Assembly (NCBI GenBank): GCA_007133065.1
Contig: SLNJ01000008.1
Location: 21,246 to 85,245 of the forward strand
Origin: Opitutales bacterium
Lineage (GTDB): Bacteria; Verrucomicrobiota; Verrucomicrobiia; Opitutales; Oceanipulchritudinaceae
Reading direction: 5' to 3'
DNA length: 64,000 nucleotides
The notes under the pieces were generated by a model that was not told the origin of the DNA, did no database searches, and saw nothing but the letters and a program-made list of their open reading frames with translations. Of this stretch, positions 1 to 8,334 are shown in pieces (positions within the stretch are counted from its first letter, which is position 1; every line of letters starts with the position of its first letter). The position numbers were made by a program, and so were the translations under genes.

Positions 1-987
1 CATGAACCCGCTGCCGAGCGTGTGCATGCGAATCAACGGTGTCAGCCCCACCGTATCGCCAAAATCGTAGGCAATCCGACCTCGCGTCAATGTAGGACAC
101 GCCGCCGGCTCAACCGCCACAAAACGGGTCGCCTTCCCACCGTCCAGAACCTCGGACATGAACGGAAACGCGAATCCACCGAAATTCGAGCCGCCGCCCA
201 CGCAGCCAACCATGACATCGGGCCATCGGTCCACCATCTCCATCTGCTTGCGAAACTCCTGGCCGACGACCGTCTGATGCAGGAGGACATGATTGAGTAC
301 ACTGCCCAGCGCGTAGTGTACGTCCTCGCCGGCCAACGCTTCCTCCACGGCTTCGCTGATCGCGATTCCGAGACTGCCGTTGTTGTCGCGATCCTCCGCA
401 AGGATTCGCTTCCCGGTTTCCGTCTGATCGCTCGGGCTCGGATGCACCGTTGCGCCCCACGTACGCATCATCGAGGCCCGATAGGGCTTCTGGTTGAAGC
501 TCACCCGCACCATGTAGATGTGACACGCCAACCCAAACTGGGCGCACGCATACGACAGCGAACTCCCCCACTGGCCCGCTCCCGTCTCGGTGGTCAAGCG
601 TCGCACTCCCTCGCGGGCATTGTAATAAGCCTGGGGAATGGCACTGTTCGGCTTGTGGCTTCCGGCTGGGCTCACCCCCTCCCACTTGTACCAGATCTCC
701 GCCGGAGTCTCCAACGCCGCCTCCAACCCGGTGGCACGGATCATCGGCGTCGGCCGCCAAACCGAGTAGGCGGCTCGCACCGCTTCGGGTATAGGGATCC
801 AGCGCTCGCTCGAAATCTCCTGCTCGACCAGAGCCTCCGCGAAAAGCGGAGTCATCTCCTCCGGCCGGAGCGGTTCGAGACTTCCGGGGTTGCGGGGGGG
901 CTGGAGCGCGTTCGGAAGATCGGCTGCGAGATTGTACCAGTGATCGGGAATATCCCGCTCACGCAGATGAATTTTCTTGTCGTTCAT
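1..987 (-). CDS. trpB: Tryptophan synthase beta chain, TrpB2 type (3' end outside window)
   Basis: PLP-dependent beta subunit that condenses indole with serine to make tryptophan. The 329 residues present contain GSHKPNSA around residue 110, whose Lys should carry PLP; the Ser-His-Lys-x-Asn form is typical of TrpB2 rather than TrpB1. A glycine-rich phosphate-binding loop ([11 protein letters not shown]) lies near residue 275. The N-terminal extension before the catalytic core also fits TrpB2. The ATG at 987 is the first good start. The gene runs off the left edge, so the C-terminus is missing. No trpA or other trp gene is visible beside it; TrpB2 proteins are often unlinked and may salvage free indole. 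Confidence 0.9.
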   Translation of the reverse strand, partial: MNDKKIHLRERDIPDHWYNLAADLPNALQPPRNPGSLEPLRPEEMTPLFAEALVEQEISSERWIPIPEAVRAAYSVWRPTPMIRATGLEAALETPAEIWYKWEGVSPAGSHKPNSAIPQAYYNAREGVRRLTTETGAGQWGSSLSYACAQFGLACHIYMVRVSFNQKPYRASMMRTWGATVHPSPSDQTETGKRILAEDRDNNGSLGIAISEAVEEALAGEDVHYALGSVLNHVLLHQTVVGQEFRKQMEMVDRWPDVMVGCVGGGSNFGGFAFPFMSEVLDGGKATRFVAVEPAACPTLTRGRIAYDFGDTVGLTPLIRMHTLGSGFM

Positions 988-1036
988 AGTGATATGCGCC
1001 GCGGATTGGAGCAATTCCAGACTCGCTTGTCCACGA

Positions 1037-2056
1037 TCAATTGCCCGGATTTGCCCACGCCTCTACGACGAACCTCAGTCCGCGCACCACCCGGGTCATC
1101 CGGTCGTAATCGAGTTTGTCCGGTGTATCGTCGGGGCTGTGGTAGTAAGGATACCGGTACAGTGCTGTGTCGGTAACCATGATTCCCGGATAGCCGTATT
1201 GCCAGAACGACCAGTGATCCGACCACCCCACACCCGGGATAAACTGCGGCAGCGCCGCTCCTTCCGACGGGAAATCGACATTCGCACGGAATTCCGCAAC
1301 GGCCTCCCGCACCAGACCACGCGATCCGATATTGCCCACGAAACCGATAAAATTCCCCTCAGTAGGGTAGAAAAGGCGCAAGGGAAAGGGATAGCGTTGG
1401 CTTCTGGGTTCGTCGGAGTAGAACCCGATGGTTTCAAGACTCATCATTGCCACGATGTTCTCCTTCCTCTCCCGCGCCCGCTTGGCGTACACCAGGCTGC
1501 CCATCTCCGCGGTTGTGAAAAAGGGTGGCTCCTCGTTCGCAAACGCCACGAAGCGCACGGTCCGATCCGGTCGTGCATCTCGGAACACGCGGGCCAGCTC
1601 GAACAACGCCGCCACGCCGCTCGCATTATCGTTTGCCGCCGGACTCCCGCGCACCGAATCGTAGTGGGCGCCAACGACCACGATCTCCTCCCGAAGCGCG
1701 CCACCCGGGATCTCGAGCTCTACGTTGTAGCAGGTCTTTCCACCGGCCTTGAATTCCTGCCTCCGCACCTCGAGGTGCTCATGGCCTAACGACTCCTCGA
1801 TAAACGCCACAGCCTCCAGCATCTGCGGATATTCGAAGACATTGCGTTCGCCGATCTGACCCGCAAGCCGGTTCACATCCGCCCGCAGACGATCCCGTGT
1901 CTCCAGCTCCTCCATCCGCAGCTCGGTCCACCCGCCGCGATAGGACTGCAATGGCATTCGAAGCATGATCCACCACATCCAGAAGCAAAAACCCGCGAAA
2001 ATCAACAGAACTAAAACCAGCCGCATCCCTCCGGAGCTGTTCAACACCTGAATCAT
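1037..2056 (-). CDS. Membrane-anchored M28-family zinc metallopeptidase
   Basis: Predicted aminopeptidase-like M28 enzyme of about 339 residues. An N-terminal hydrophobic segment (around residues 12-30) should anchor or export it. The metal-binding pattern is visible: GAHYDS (His and Asp), PAANDNASG (bridging Asp), FANEEPP (Glu-Glu), a later Asp/Glu region, and a final His in [12 protein letters not shown]. The open frame extends upstream into ctaB, but that part is low complexity and overlaps another gene. I chose the ATG at 2056, preceded by a GGTGAG-like site; an in-frame ATG at 2026 is also possible. The substrate cannot be told from sequence. Confidence 0.87.
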   Translation of the reverse strand: MIQVLNSSGGMRLVLVLLIFAGFCFWMWWIMLRMPLQSYRGGWTELRMEELETRDRLRADVNRLAGQIGERNVFEYPQMLEAVAFIEESLGHEHLEVRRQEFKAGGKTCYNVELEIPGGALREEIVVVGAHYDSVRGSPAANDNASGVAALFELARVFRDARPDRTVRFVAFANEEPPFFTTAEMGSLVYAKRARERKENIVAMMSLETIGFYSDEPRSQRYPFPLRLFYPTEGNFIGFVGNIGSRGLVREAVAEFRANVDFPSEGAALPQFIPGVGWSDHWSFWQYGYPGIMVTDTALYRYPYYHSPDDTPDKLDYDRMTRVVRGLRFVVEAWANPGN

Positions 2057-2148
2057 CTCACCTGCGATTCTGACGCGTCCCAGGTCGTTCAGCAAGCAAT
2101 GAATCTGTCCCGTCCTCCGTCTTCCGTCTCTCCGACACGCCCACCGGC

Positions 2149-3051
2149 TCAGCGGTCCCAGAGCAGGACGAGCAACAATACCGGGAGGTAAATCAGTGAA
2201 TAGCGAAACAGCCAGATCGCCGCGCGGTCGCGCGCCACGCTGAACCGAAAGCAAGCCGCGAACCCGGCGTACCCGACACCCAACAGGGCGGCAACCGACC
2301 CGTATGCGACTCCGGCACCCGACCAGATCCACGGAGCCAGCGCAACCGGCACCAGAATCACCGCGTACCATAGGGCTCGCGTCGCCGCGCGCTCACCCGT
2401 TGGATCCACCACACTCAGCATTCGGAACCCCCCACGTGCATAGTCCGCGCGGTAACGCCACGATATCGGGTAAAAATGCGGCATCTGCCACAGAAACACG
2501 ATTGCAAAAAGGTTCCAAACCGGGAGTTCGATCGCACCTCCGGCGGCCCCTCCGATCAGGGCCGGGAGTGCCCCGGATAACGCGCCGACCTCGGTGCACC
2601 ACGGCGTGACCTGCTTCATCGGCGTATATATCATCCAGTACACCGCGACGGTGGCCACCGTCAGTCCCGCCGCCAACCATCCGAACGCGACATGGATCAT
2701 CCCCACGCCCAGAGCCGACAACGTCAACCCGATCGCCAGTCCCGACGACATACGCAATCGGCCCGAGGCCAACGGACGGTCCCGCGTGCGCAGCATCCGC
2801 GCGTCGAATCGACGCTCGCTCCATTGGTTGAGTGCAGACGCTCCGAATCCTGCCAGAAGCCCGCCGGCCAGCAATACCGTGAGCGACATCGCCCCGGCAG
2901 TCCCCCCGGCGACAATATACCCGCAAAAAACAGGCAGGACAGCCATCGTATTCAGACGCAATTTGAATAACTCGGCCGCATCACGCCAGCCATGCACCCG
3001 CCCAATCATACCGGTCGATTTTGCTGATGAAACCGTGCTCACAGGCCGCAC
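2149..3051 (-). CDS. ctaB: Protoheme IX farnesyltransferase (heme O synthase)
   Basis: UbiA-superfamily membrane prenyltransferase that adds a farnesyl group to heme b to give heme O. The 300-residue length and multiple hydrophobic helices match the family. The first prenyl-diphosphate-binding region reads NQWSERRFDARM followed by RTRDRPLASGRL, the usual Asn/Asp-rich motif with the T-x-x-RPL tail. A second polar loop follows at YRADYARGGFRMLS. It is divergent from the heme-copper oxidase-like operon starting near 3364 and shares its upstream region, so it probably supplies heme O or A to those subunits. I saw no ctaA in the window. Confidence 0.93.
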   Translation of the reverse strand: MRPVSTVSSAKSTGMIGRVHGWRDAAELFKLRLNTMAVLPVFCGYIVAGGTAGAMSLTVLLAGGLLAGFGASALNQWSERRFDARMLRTRDRPLASGRLRMSSGLAIGLTLSALGVGMIHVAFGWLAAGLTVATVAVYWMIYTPMKQVTPWCTEVGALSGALPALIGGAAGGAIELPVWNLFAIVFLWQMPHFYPISWRYRADYARGGFRMLSVVDPTGERAATRALWYAVILVPVALAPWIWSGAGVAYGSVAALLGVGYAGFAACFRFSVARDRAAIWLFRYSLIYLPVLLLVLLWDR

Positions 3052-3203
3052 AAGGGGTTCGCAACCGTAAGACAGAGCGCCTTGCGAAAGTACATACCCG
3101 CTTCACTACCGGGGGAATTCCGAAAGTCAACGGATTAGCGGATAGAAGGCGGCGGCGGGATCCGACAAAAAAAAGGATGCTCACATCATATTTTGTCGAA
3201 TCA

Positions 3204-3245
3204 TTGACGTACATCAATTTCCCCGGGGCGGCGGGGTGCTACGAT
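3204..3245 (+). promoter_or_regulatory. FNR/DNR-type operator with putative -10 box upstream of the oxidase-like operon
   Basis: TTGAC-GTAC-ATCAA at 3204-3217 matches the 5-4-5 dyad bound by FNR, DNR and NnrR regulators. TACGAT at 3240-3245 resembles a -10 hexamer. If transcription starts near 3252, the dyad centre lies at about -41.5, the classic class II activator position. The ATG at 3244 would then lie inside the -10 box, so the operon's first gene probably starts downstream. The rest of the 3052-3363 gap shows nothing else I can name. The regulator itself is not in the window. Confidence 0.65.
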
Positions 3246-3363
3246 GGCCCCAATGGAACCGGCCACCGCCAAACTGACATCCTGCGACCTGCTCCCATCG
3301 CACACGGGGTTGACCCGGGCGCGATCGCGAGTCGCATCGGGCGTCACGTCAACGGCGGCGGGG

Positions 3364-4764
3364 ATGCTCAATCCCGCAGCGATGCGCTGGTTCACTCTGG
3401 CCGTCGCAAGCCTGCTGCTCTCCGGTCTCTTCGCGGTCTTTCTCGTTGTGGGGAGGATTCCGATCATCTCCGAATGGATTGCCGATCCGGCATTCTTTCG
3501 CCGCTGCCTCGTCCTGCACGTCAACCTCTCGTTGCTCGTCTGGTTCACGGCGTTCACAGCGGCCCTCTACTCGCTTCTCCCGACGGCGGTCCGGCCCCGC
3601 CTTCAGGCCGGCGGGTTTGCCCTGGCAGCGCTCGGGACGATCGCCATGGCGCTGGCCACATTCATCCGGGGAACGGAGCCCGTGCTCTCGAACTACATTC
3701 CATTCATCGACCACCCGGTTTTCACAAGCGGCGTCGCACTTTTCCTGAGCGGGGTGGCGATGCTCTACGCGGGGAGCGGTATCTCTCGCTCGCGGACTGT
3801 ATCGACCCGTTCGGTCCTCCCTCCGGAATCCGCGATTGCGATCCAGGCCGCCGCCGCGGCCTTCCTGGTCGCCTGCGTCACATTCGTCATCTCATGGTGG
3901 ACAACGCCACGGGGCATCGCGGCCGCGTCATACTATGAACTCATTGCATGGGGAGGCGGACACGTGCTGCAGATTGCGAATGTTTCCGCGATGGCCGCCC
4001 TCTGGTTTCTGCTTCTGCGCGCCATCGACAATCGGCCCGTGCTCGGCCCGCGGATTACGTTCGCGCTCTTTCTCGTGCTGCTTTTCCCGTATCTGAGCGG
4101 CCCGATCCTCGCCGCATCGGGAACGGACAACATGCAGTACTACCGGGGCTTCACCCGCCTGATGCAGTTCGGGATCTTTCCGGTGATCACGGTCTTTCTT
4201 TGTGCCGGCGTCGCGCATCTCGTTCGTGCCCGTCGCGACGGAATCCTCGACCGATTCACGCTCCGGGATTTCCGCCTGGCCGGGTTCACGGCAAGCGTGA
4301 TCATGACCGTCTGCGGATTTGCGCTCGGCGCTATGATTCGTGGATCGACCACGCTCGTGCCGGCCCACTATCACGCCTCCATCGGCGCGGTCACCGTGGC
4401 CTTCATGGCCGCCGCGTACCTTCTGCTCGGTCCGCGCCCACAGTGGAACGCGAGCGCGTTGCGCCGCCGCCTCCCCTCGGTCCAGATCATGCTCTTCGGC
4501 GGCGGCCAGCTGCTCTTCGCCCTCGGATTCGCGATCAGCGGATTCCTCGGACTCGGCCGTAAGATCTACGCGGGCGATCAGGTGGTCCACGCATTCGGGG
4601 AGTATGCCGGACTGCTCGCCATGGGTCTGGGCGGGGGCATCGCCGTGACCGGCGGGATCCTTTTCCTCTGGCTGATCGTGTCGGCAATCCTCGCCGGCGC
4701 GCCGCCTCTCCGGAACCAAACTTCGTTTTCGCAGCAATTCAGATCGTCTGACCCAAACCACTGA
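3364..4764 (+). CDS. Heme-copper oxidase subunit I-like protein lacking the CuB histidine pair
   Basis: Polytopic membrane protein of about 466 residues with the subunit I fold. Seen directly: a helix-II His in RCLVLHVNLSLLVWF, a helix-VI WGGGHVLQIAN, and a helix-X HYHASIGAVTVAFM with the His-x-His that ligates two hemes. The helix-VII site where the true subunit I downstream has AHHLLVDPG reads SGPILAASG here, so the two CuB histidines are absent. It may therefore bind hemes but not a heme-copper site. The frame is open from an ATG at 3244; I chose 3364 because the promoter geometry and the first membrane helix favour it. It leads the operon; a structural or electron-transfer role is inferred. 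Confidence 0.72.
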   Translation: MLNPAAMRWFTLAVASLLLSGLFAVFLVVGRIPIISEWIADPAFFRRCLVLHVNLSLLVWFTAFTAALYSLLPTAVRPRLQAGGFALAALGTIAMALATFIRGTEPVLSNYIPFIDHPVFTSGVALFLSGVAMLYAGSGISRSRTVSTRSVLPPESAIAIQAAAAAFLVACVTFVISWWTTPRGIAAASYYELIAWGGGHVLQIANVSAMAALWFLLLRAIDNRPVLGPRITFALFLVLLFPYLSGPILAASGTDNMQYYRGFTRLMQFGIFPVITVFLCAGVAHLVRARRDGILDRFTLRDFRLAGFTASVIMTVCGFALGAMIRGSTTLVPAHYHASIGAVTVAFMAAAYLLLGPRPQWNASALRRRLPSVQIMLFGGGQLLFALGFAISGFLGLGRKIYAGDQVVHAFGEYAGLLAMGLGGGIAVTGGILFLWLIVSAILAGAPPLRNQTSFSQQFRSSDPNH

Positions 4765-4770
4765 ACCGTT

Positions 4771-4920
4771 ATGACCGAAAACACACCAAAACACATCCTT
4801 CAGCGCTTGATGGACAATCCCTGGATCCTTCTGGCCCTCGGATTGGCGATACCGTTCATCTCCTACACGCTGTGGGGATGGATCGAGCTCCTCCAGGTCC
4901 CCCCGGCTCCCCTGCCCTGA
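4771..4920 (+). CDS. 49-residue single-TM protein of the oxidase-like operon
   Basis: Small ORF that begins six bases after the preceding stop and ends 37 bases before the CuA subunit. The product has a short polar N-terminus, one hydrophobic helix (about residues 18-38, containing WILLALGLAIPFISY) and a proline-rich tail. Small one-helix subunits, such as subunit IIa or IV, accompany many heme-copper oxidases, so an accessory subunit role fits. I recognise no family. Same strand and tight spacing support a real gene. Confidence 0.6.
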   Translation: MTENTPKHILQRLMDNPWILLALGLAIPFISYTLWGWIELLQVPPAPLP

Positions 4921-4957
4921 CCACGCACCCAACACAAATACCAGGGAAACAATTGCC

Positions 4958-5482
4958 ATGAGTATCAAACCACCCCCCTCCAATTGGTTTCAAGCACCCT
5001 CCGGTAACGAGCGGCTGTGGATCGGCCTCGCGCTGATGTGGTGCCTGATCATGTTCGTCATGATGCCTTTCTGGCACCTGCGCGGACAACAGAACAGCAC
5101 CGGTGAGGCCTACGCCATCAGCCCGCGGGATTTCCAGGCCCAGGTCGAGCAGTTCGTAGAGCGCAACCAGGTCGGGTCCGAAGGCCATGACCCGATCGTC
5201 GAACCGCCGCCGGGTGGAGACGCCTACTTGCTGGCCCGTATGTGGAGTTGGTACCCGATCCTCCAGCTACAGGCCGGAGAGACCTATCGTCTCCACATCT
5301 CCTCACTGGACATCCAGCACGGCTTCTCGCTTCTACCCATGAATATGAACTTTCAGATTATCCCGGGCTACGATCACGTCCTGACCATTACACCGCAGGC
5401 ACCAGGAGAGTACACCATTGTTTGCAATGAGTTCTGCGGAATCGATCACCACCGCATGATTGGAAAAATCATCGTAAAATAA
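4958..5482 (+). CDS. CuA-containing oxidase/reductase subunit II
   Basis: A 174-residue protein with one N-terminal membrane helix (about residues 25-45) and an extracytoplasmic cupredoxin domain. CuA ligands are visible: His in DIQHGFSL, then CNEFCGIDHHRM with the C-x3-C-x3-H-x2-M pattern. The single helix and the QHGFS motif resemble ba3-type subunit II and CuA-type NO reductase subunit II rather than the two-helix A-type subunit. It should pass electrons from a soluble donor to subunit I, whose gene begins eight bases downstream. Confidence 0.9.
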   Translation: MSIKPPPSNWFQAPSGNERLWIGLALMWCLIMFVMMPFWHLRGQQNSTGEAYAISPRDFQAQVEQFVERNQVGSEGHDPIVEPPPGGDAYLLARMWSWYPILQLQAGETYRLHISSLDIQHGFSLLPMNMNFQIIPGYDHVLTITPQAPGEYTIVCNEFCGIDHHRMIGKIIVK

Positions 5483-5489
5483 CCCATCC

Positions 5490-7244
5490 ATGAACGCTGC
5501 CGACATCACCAATCCCGCTTCTCCGGGCAACAACCCCGAAAGCAACCCGTACGCGCTCAATGAGAGCAGCCGGGCGCGCACGTGCGACACCACCAAACTG
5601 CCCGTCTGCTTTGACGCCCAACGGTTCATTCGTCTGAACGCGGTTCTTGCGGTGGTCTTCCTTCTCGTAGGTGGAATCGCCGCGCTCCTGCTCGCCCTTA
5701 CCCGCTGGCAGACGGTGCATCTTCTCCCCGCGGACTGGTTCTACCGCATCCTGACACTGCACGGCTTCAACATGCTGATCTTCTGGATCCTCTTCTTCGA
5801 AGTCGCGATCCTCTACTTTTGTTGTACCAGCCTTATCAATGCGCGGTTATACTCGCGCAAGGTTGCGTGGGTTTCCTTCGGGATGATGGCCGCGGGCGCC
5901 CTGATGGTGAACGGAATCATCCTCGCCGGAAAGGCCGATGTCCTGCTCACTTCCTACCTCCCGTTACTGGCGCATCCACTCTTCTATCTCGGGATTATTT
6001 TCATGGCGGTTGGAACCCTGATCGGGGTCTTCAACTTCTTCGCGACGCTCTTTATGGCGCGGCGCCACAAAACCTACGAAGGCTCCGTACCCCTGGTCAC
6101 ATTCGGAGCTACGGCGGCGGCGATCATCGCGGTGGTGACCCTGCTCCACGGCGCGATCGTGATGATTCCAACCTTCACCTACTCGATGGGATGGACCGCG
6201 CAACCCGATCCAATGTGGTACCGCATGATCTGGTGGGGCCTCGGCCACATGTCACAGCAGGTCAACGTCTGCGCCATGGTCGCCGTGTGGTACCTCGTCG
6301 CAACCCTCGCCGTCGGCGCCAAACCCCTTAACGAAGCAGTCTGCCGCAGTGCATTCGTCCTCTACATCCTCTTCATCAACATCGCGTCCGCCCACCACCT
6401 CCTCGTCGACCCGGGTGTCGGCGCCACATGGAAGATCTGGAACACCTCCTACGCGATGTACCTCGCAGTCCTGGCGTCGATGATCCACGGGTTCACCGTC
6501 CCCGCATCGGTAGAAGTCGCCATGCGGACCAAGGGATACATCAAGGGGATCTTCGGGTGGGTAGCGAACCTGCCGTGGCGCAATCCGGCGTTCTCAGCCG
6601 TGGTCCTTTCGCTGGTTATCTTCGGATTCATCGGAGGGATTACCGGAGTGACGCTGGGGACCCAGCAGATCAACATCATCGCGCACAACACCCTCCGGAT
6701 CCCCGGACACTTCCACGCCACAGTTGTCGGAGGGACCACCCTCGCGTTCATGGGGCTCGCCTACTACGTCGTGCCGCTCATATTCCGTCGCGATTACATA
6801 TGGCGCTCGGCCGCGCGGATCCAGCCGTGGATCTTCGCCGGAGGCATTACACTGATGTCGTTCGGTATGTCCTTCGCCGGATCCATGGGTGTCGCCCGTC
6901 GCACCTGGGATATCGACCCCGCCGGCGCGGTGTACGGTCCACCCGCCCACGTCATGCTCGGGCTCGCTGGTATCGGCGGCTCCCTCGCCTTCATCGGCCT
7001 GCTTCTCTTCGTCCTCCTCACGGTGGGAACCCTGCTGTTCGGCCGCAACAACACCGGACGGGCCATGGAGTCGTGGGGCGAGCCCCGGGATATCGGCGAC
7101 GCTGCATCTGTCGCCCGGAAAACCGACAAGGAAGAGCACAAGACACCGGGAACGCTGGTGCTCGTTCTCATCTTCCTCGCCGTCTTCGCCGTCTACTACT
7201 TCGCCAACTGGAAGGCTCTGGCCGACGTCTGGCCTGTGCGATGA
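5490..7244 (+). CDS. Heme-copper oxidase superfamily subunit I, probable CuA-type nitric oxide reductase
   Basis: A 584-residue polytopic subunit I. Low-spin heme ligand His91 (LTLHGFNM), CuB ligands His253 (WWGLGHMSQQVN), His302 and His303 (SAHHLLVDPG), and heme ligands His407 and His409 (GHFHATVVGG) are all present. The residue four after His253 is Gln257, where proton-pumping oxidases of the A and B families carry the cross-linked Tyr. Loss of that Tyr is typical of NO reductases in the superfamily; from memory a Gln here fits the eNOR group. It lies directly after the CuA subunit, and the operon has an FNR/DNR-like operator. NO reduction is therefore inferred; oxygen reduction cannot be excluded. 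Confidence 0.82.
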   Translation: MNAADITNPASPGNNPESNPYALNESSRARTCDTTKLPVCFDAQRFIRLNAVLAVVFLLVGGIAALLLALTRWQTVHLLPADWFYRILTLHGFNMLIFWILFFEVAILYFCCTSLINARLYSRKVAWVSFGMMAAGALMVNGIILAGKADVLLTSYLPLLAHPLFYLGIIFMAVGTLIGVFNFFATLFMARRHKTYEGSVPLVTFGATAAAIIAVVTLLHGAIVMIPTFTYSMGWTAQPDPMWYRMIWWGLGHMSQQVNVCAMVAVWYLVATLAVGAKPLNEAVCRSAFVLYILFINIASAHHLLVDPGVGATWKIWNTSYAMYLAVLASMIHGFTVPASVEVAMRTKGYIKGIFGWVANLPWRNPAFSAVVLSLVIFGFIGGITGVTLGTQQINIIAHNTLRIPGHFHATVVGGTTLAFMGLAYYVVPLIFRRDYIWRSAARIQPWIFAGGITLMSFGMSFAGSMGVARRTWDIDPAGAVYGPPAHVMLGLAGIGGSLAFIGLLLFVLLTVGTLLFGRNNTGRAMESWGEPRDIGDAASVARKTDKEEHKTPGTLVLVLIFLAVFAVYYFANWKALADVWPVR

Positions 7245-7260
7245 CGAACCCAATCCCCGG

Positions 7261-7292
7261 CGCCTTGCCGTGGCAAGATCCCCGGCAAGGCG
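7261..7292 (+). other. Perfect 10-bp inverted repeat between operon genes
   Basis: CGCCTTGCCG at 7261-7270 pairs with CGGCAAGGCG at 7283-7292 across a 12-base loop. It sits in the 94-base gap between subunit I and the SCO gene. No T-tract follows, so it is not an obvious intrinsic terminator. It could be an mRNA processing or stability element that sets subunit I against downstream expression. Confidence 0.55.
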
Positions 7293-7338
7293 AAGGCCGG
7301 CCCATCACTTCAACATTCGAAACGCAACCGTCCATCCC

Positions 7339-8280
7339 ATGAAACCGCCCCGCTCAATCCTCCAACCGCTCGCGCGATTCTTCAGTGAATCCGGGTTTCC
7401 GCTCTTCATGCTGGCCGTCCTGGCCGTGTGGCAAGCGGTCCTGATCGCCCTGGTCTTCGCGCCGGCTGACCTCGGCCGATGGGGCGGACTGGCTTCGGAT
7501 TTTCGGGTGTGGTGTCTCAGCTACAACCCGGCGACCGGGGCGATGGACTGGACGGCCGCCTGGATCATGCTCTCGCAGCCACCGATCCTCGCGCTGCTGC
7601 TCTACGGTGTCTGGCACGGCACCCTACGCAATGCCTGGAGCCGCTCGTGGAAGTCCGTCGCCGGCCCGGCGGTAGCGGGGATCGTCGTCGCCGCTCTCAC
7701 CGGCGGAGCGCTCTACGCCGGATTCAGCCCGGATCCCCCCGATCTCCCCCTCGAGTTCCCCGGCGAAAGAATCCGCACTGCGCTTCCCGCACCGGAATTC
7801 GCACTCGAAAACCAGGCTGGTGCCACGGTCTCCCTGCGGGACTTCGAGGGGAAGGTTGTTCTCATGACCGGGATATACACAACCTGCGGTGCCACCTGTC
7901 CGATGCTCATCCTGCAATCGCTGGAAGCCGTCGACGCACTCCCGGAAACGCTGCGTTCCGAGGTGGTTTTCGTCGCCGTCACGCTCGACCCGGAGAACGA
8001 CACGCCCGAGGCGATGGCCGCCCTCGCCCGCCGTTACGGTGTCGGGCTTCCAAACCATCAGTTCCTCACCGGCGACCCGGAACACGTCAACCGCGTTCTT
8101 GACCACCTTCAGATCGCTCGCCAGCGCAACGAACAATCCGGGCAGATCGACCACGCCAACCTCTTCTTCCTCGTCGATCGCAACGGCCGAATCGCCTATC
8201 GCTTCAACCTCGGCGAGCGCCACGAAAGCTGGGTCGCCGCCGCGCTGCGTACGCTCGTCGACGAATCGCCACACCGGTGA
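7339..8280 (+). CDS. SCO1/SenC-family copper chaperone with membrane N-terminus
   Basis: A 313-residue protein. The first 130 residues hold about three hydrophobic segments; the rest is a thioredoxin-fold SCO domain. The copper-binding CGATCPM (C-x3-CP) motif follows TGIYTT, and the distal His lies in QIDHANLFFLVD. SCO proteins deliver copper to the CuA centre or reduce its cysteines. Its place between subunit I and the cytochrome b fusion fits maturation of the CuA subunit. The three-helix N-terminus is longer than the usual single SCO anchor. The ATG at 7339 is the first start after the subunit I stop that preserves this domain. Confidence 0.85.
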   Translation: MKPPRSILQPLARFFSESGFPLFMLAVLAVWQAVLIALVFAPADLGRWGGLASDFRVWCLSYNPATGAMDWTAAWIMLSQPPILALLLYGVWHGTLRNAWSRSWKSVAGPAVAGIVVAALTGGALYAGFSPDPPDLPLEFPGERIRTALPAPEFALENQAGATVSLRDFEGKVVLMTGIYTTCGATCPMLILQSLEAVDALPETLRSEVVFVAVTLDPENDTPEAMAALARRYGVGLPNHQFLTGDPEHVNRVLDHLQIARQRNEQSGQIDHANLFFLVDRNGRIAYRFNLGERHESWVAAALRTLVDESPHR

Positions 8281-8334
8281 CGCAGCTAGGTTCCGTCAGA
8301 CTCCTCGCGATTCTGACGTTACGGCAGGTTCAAC

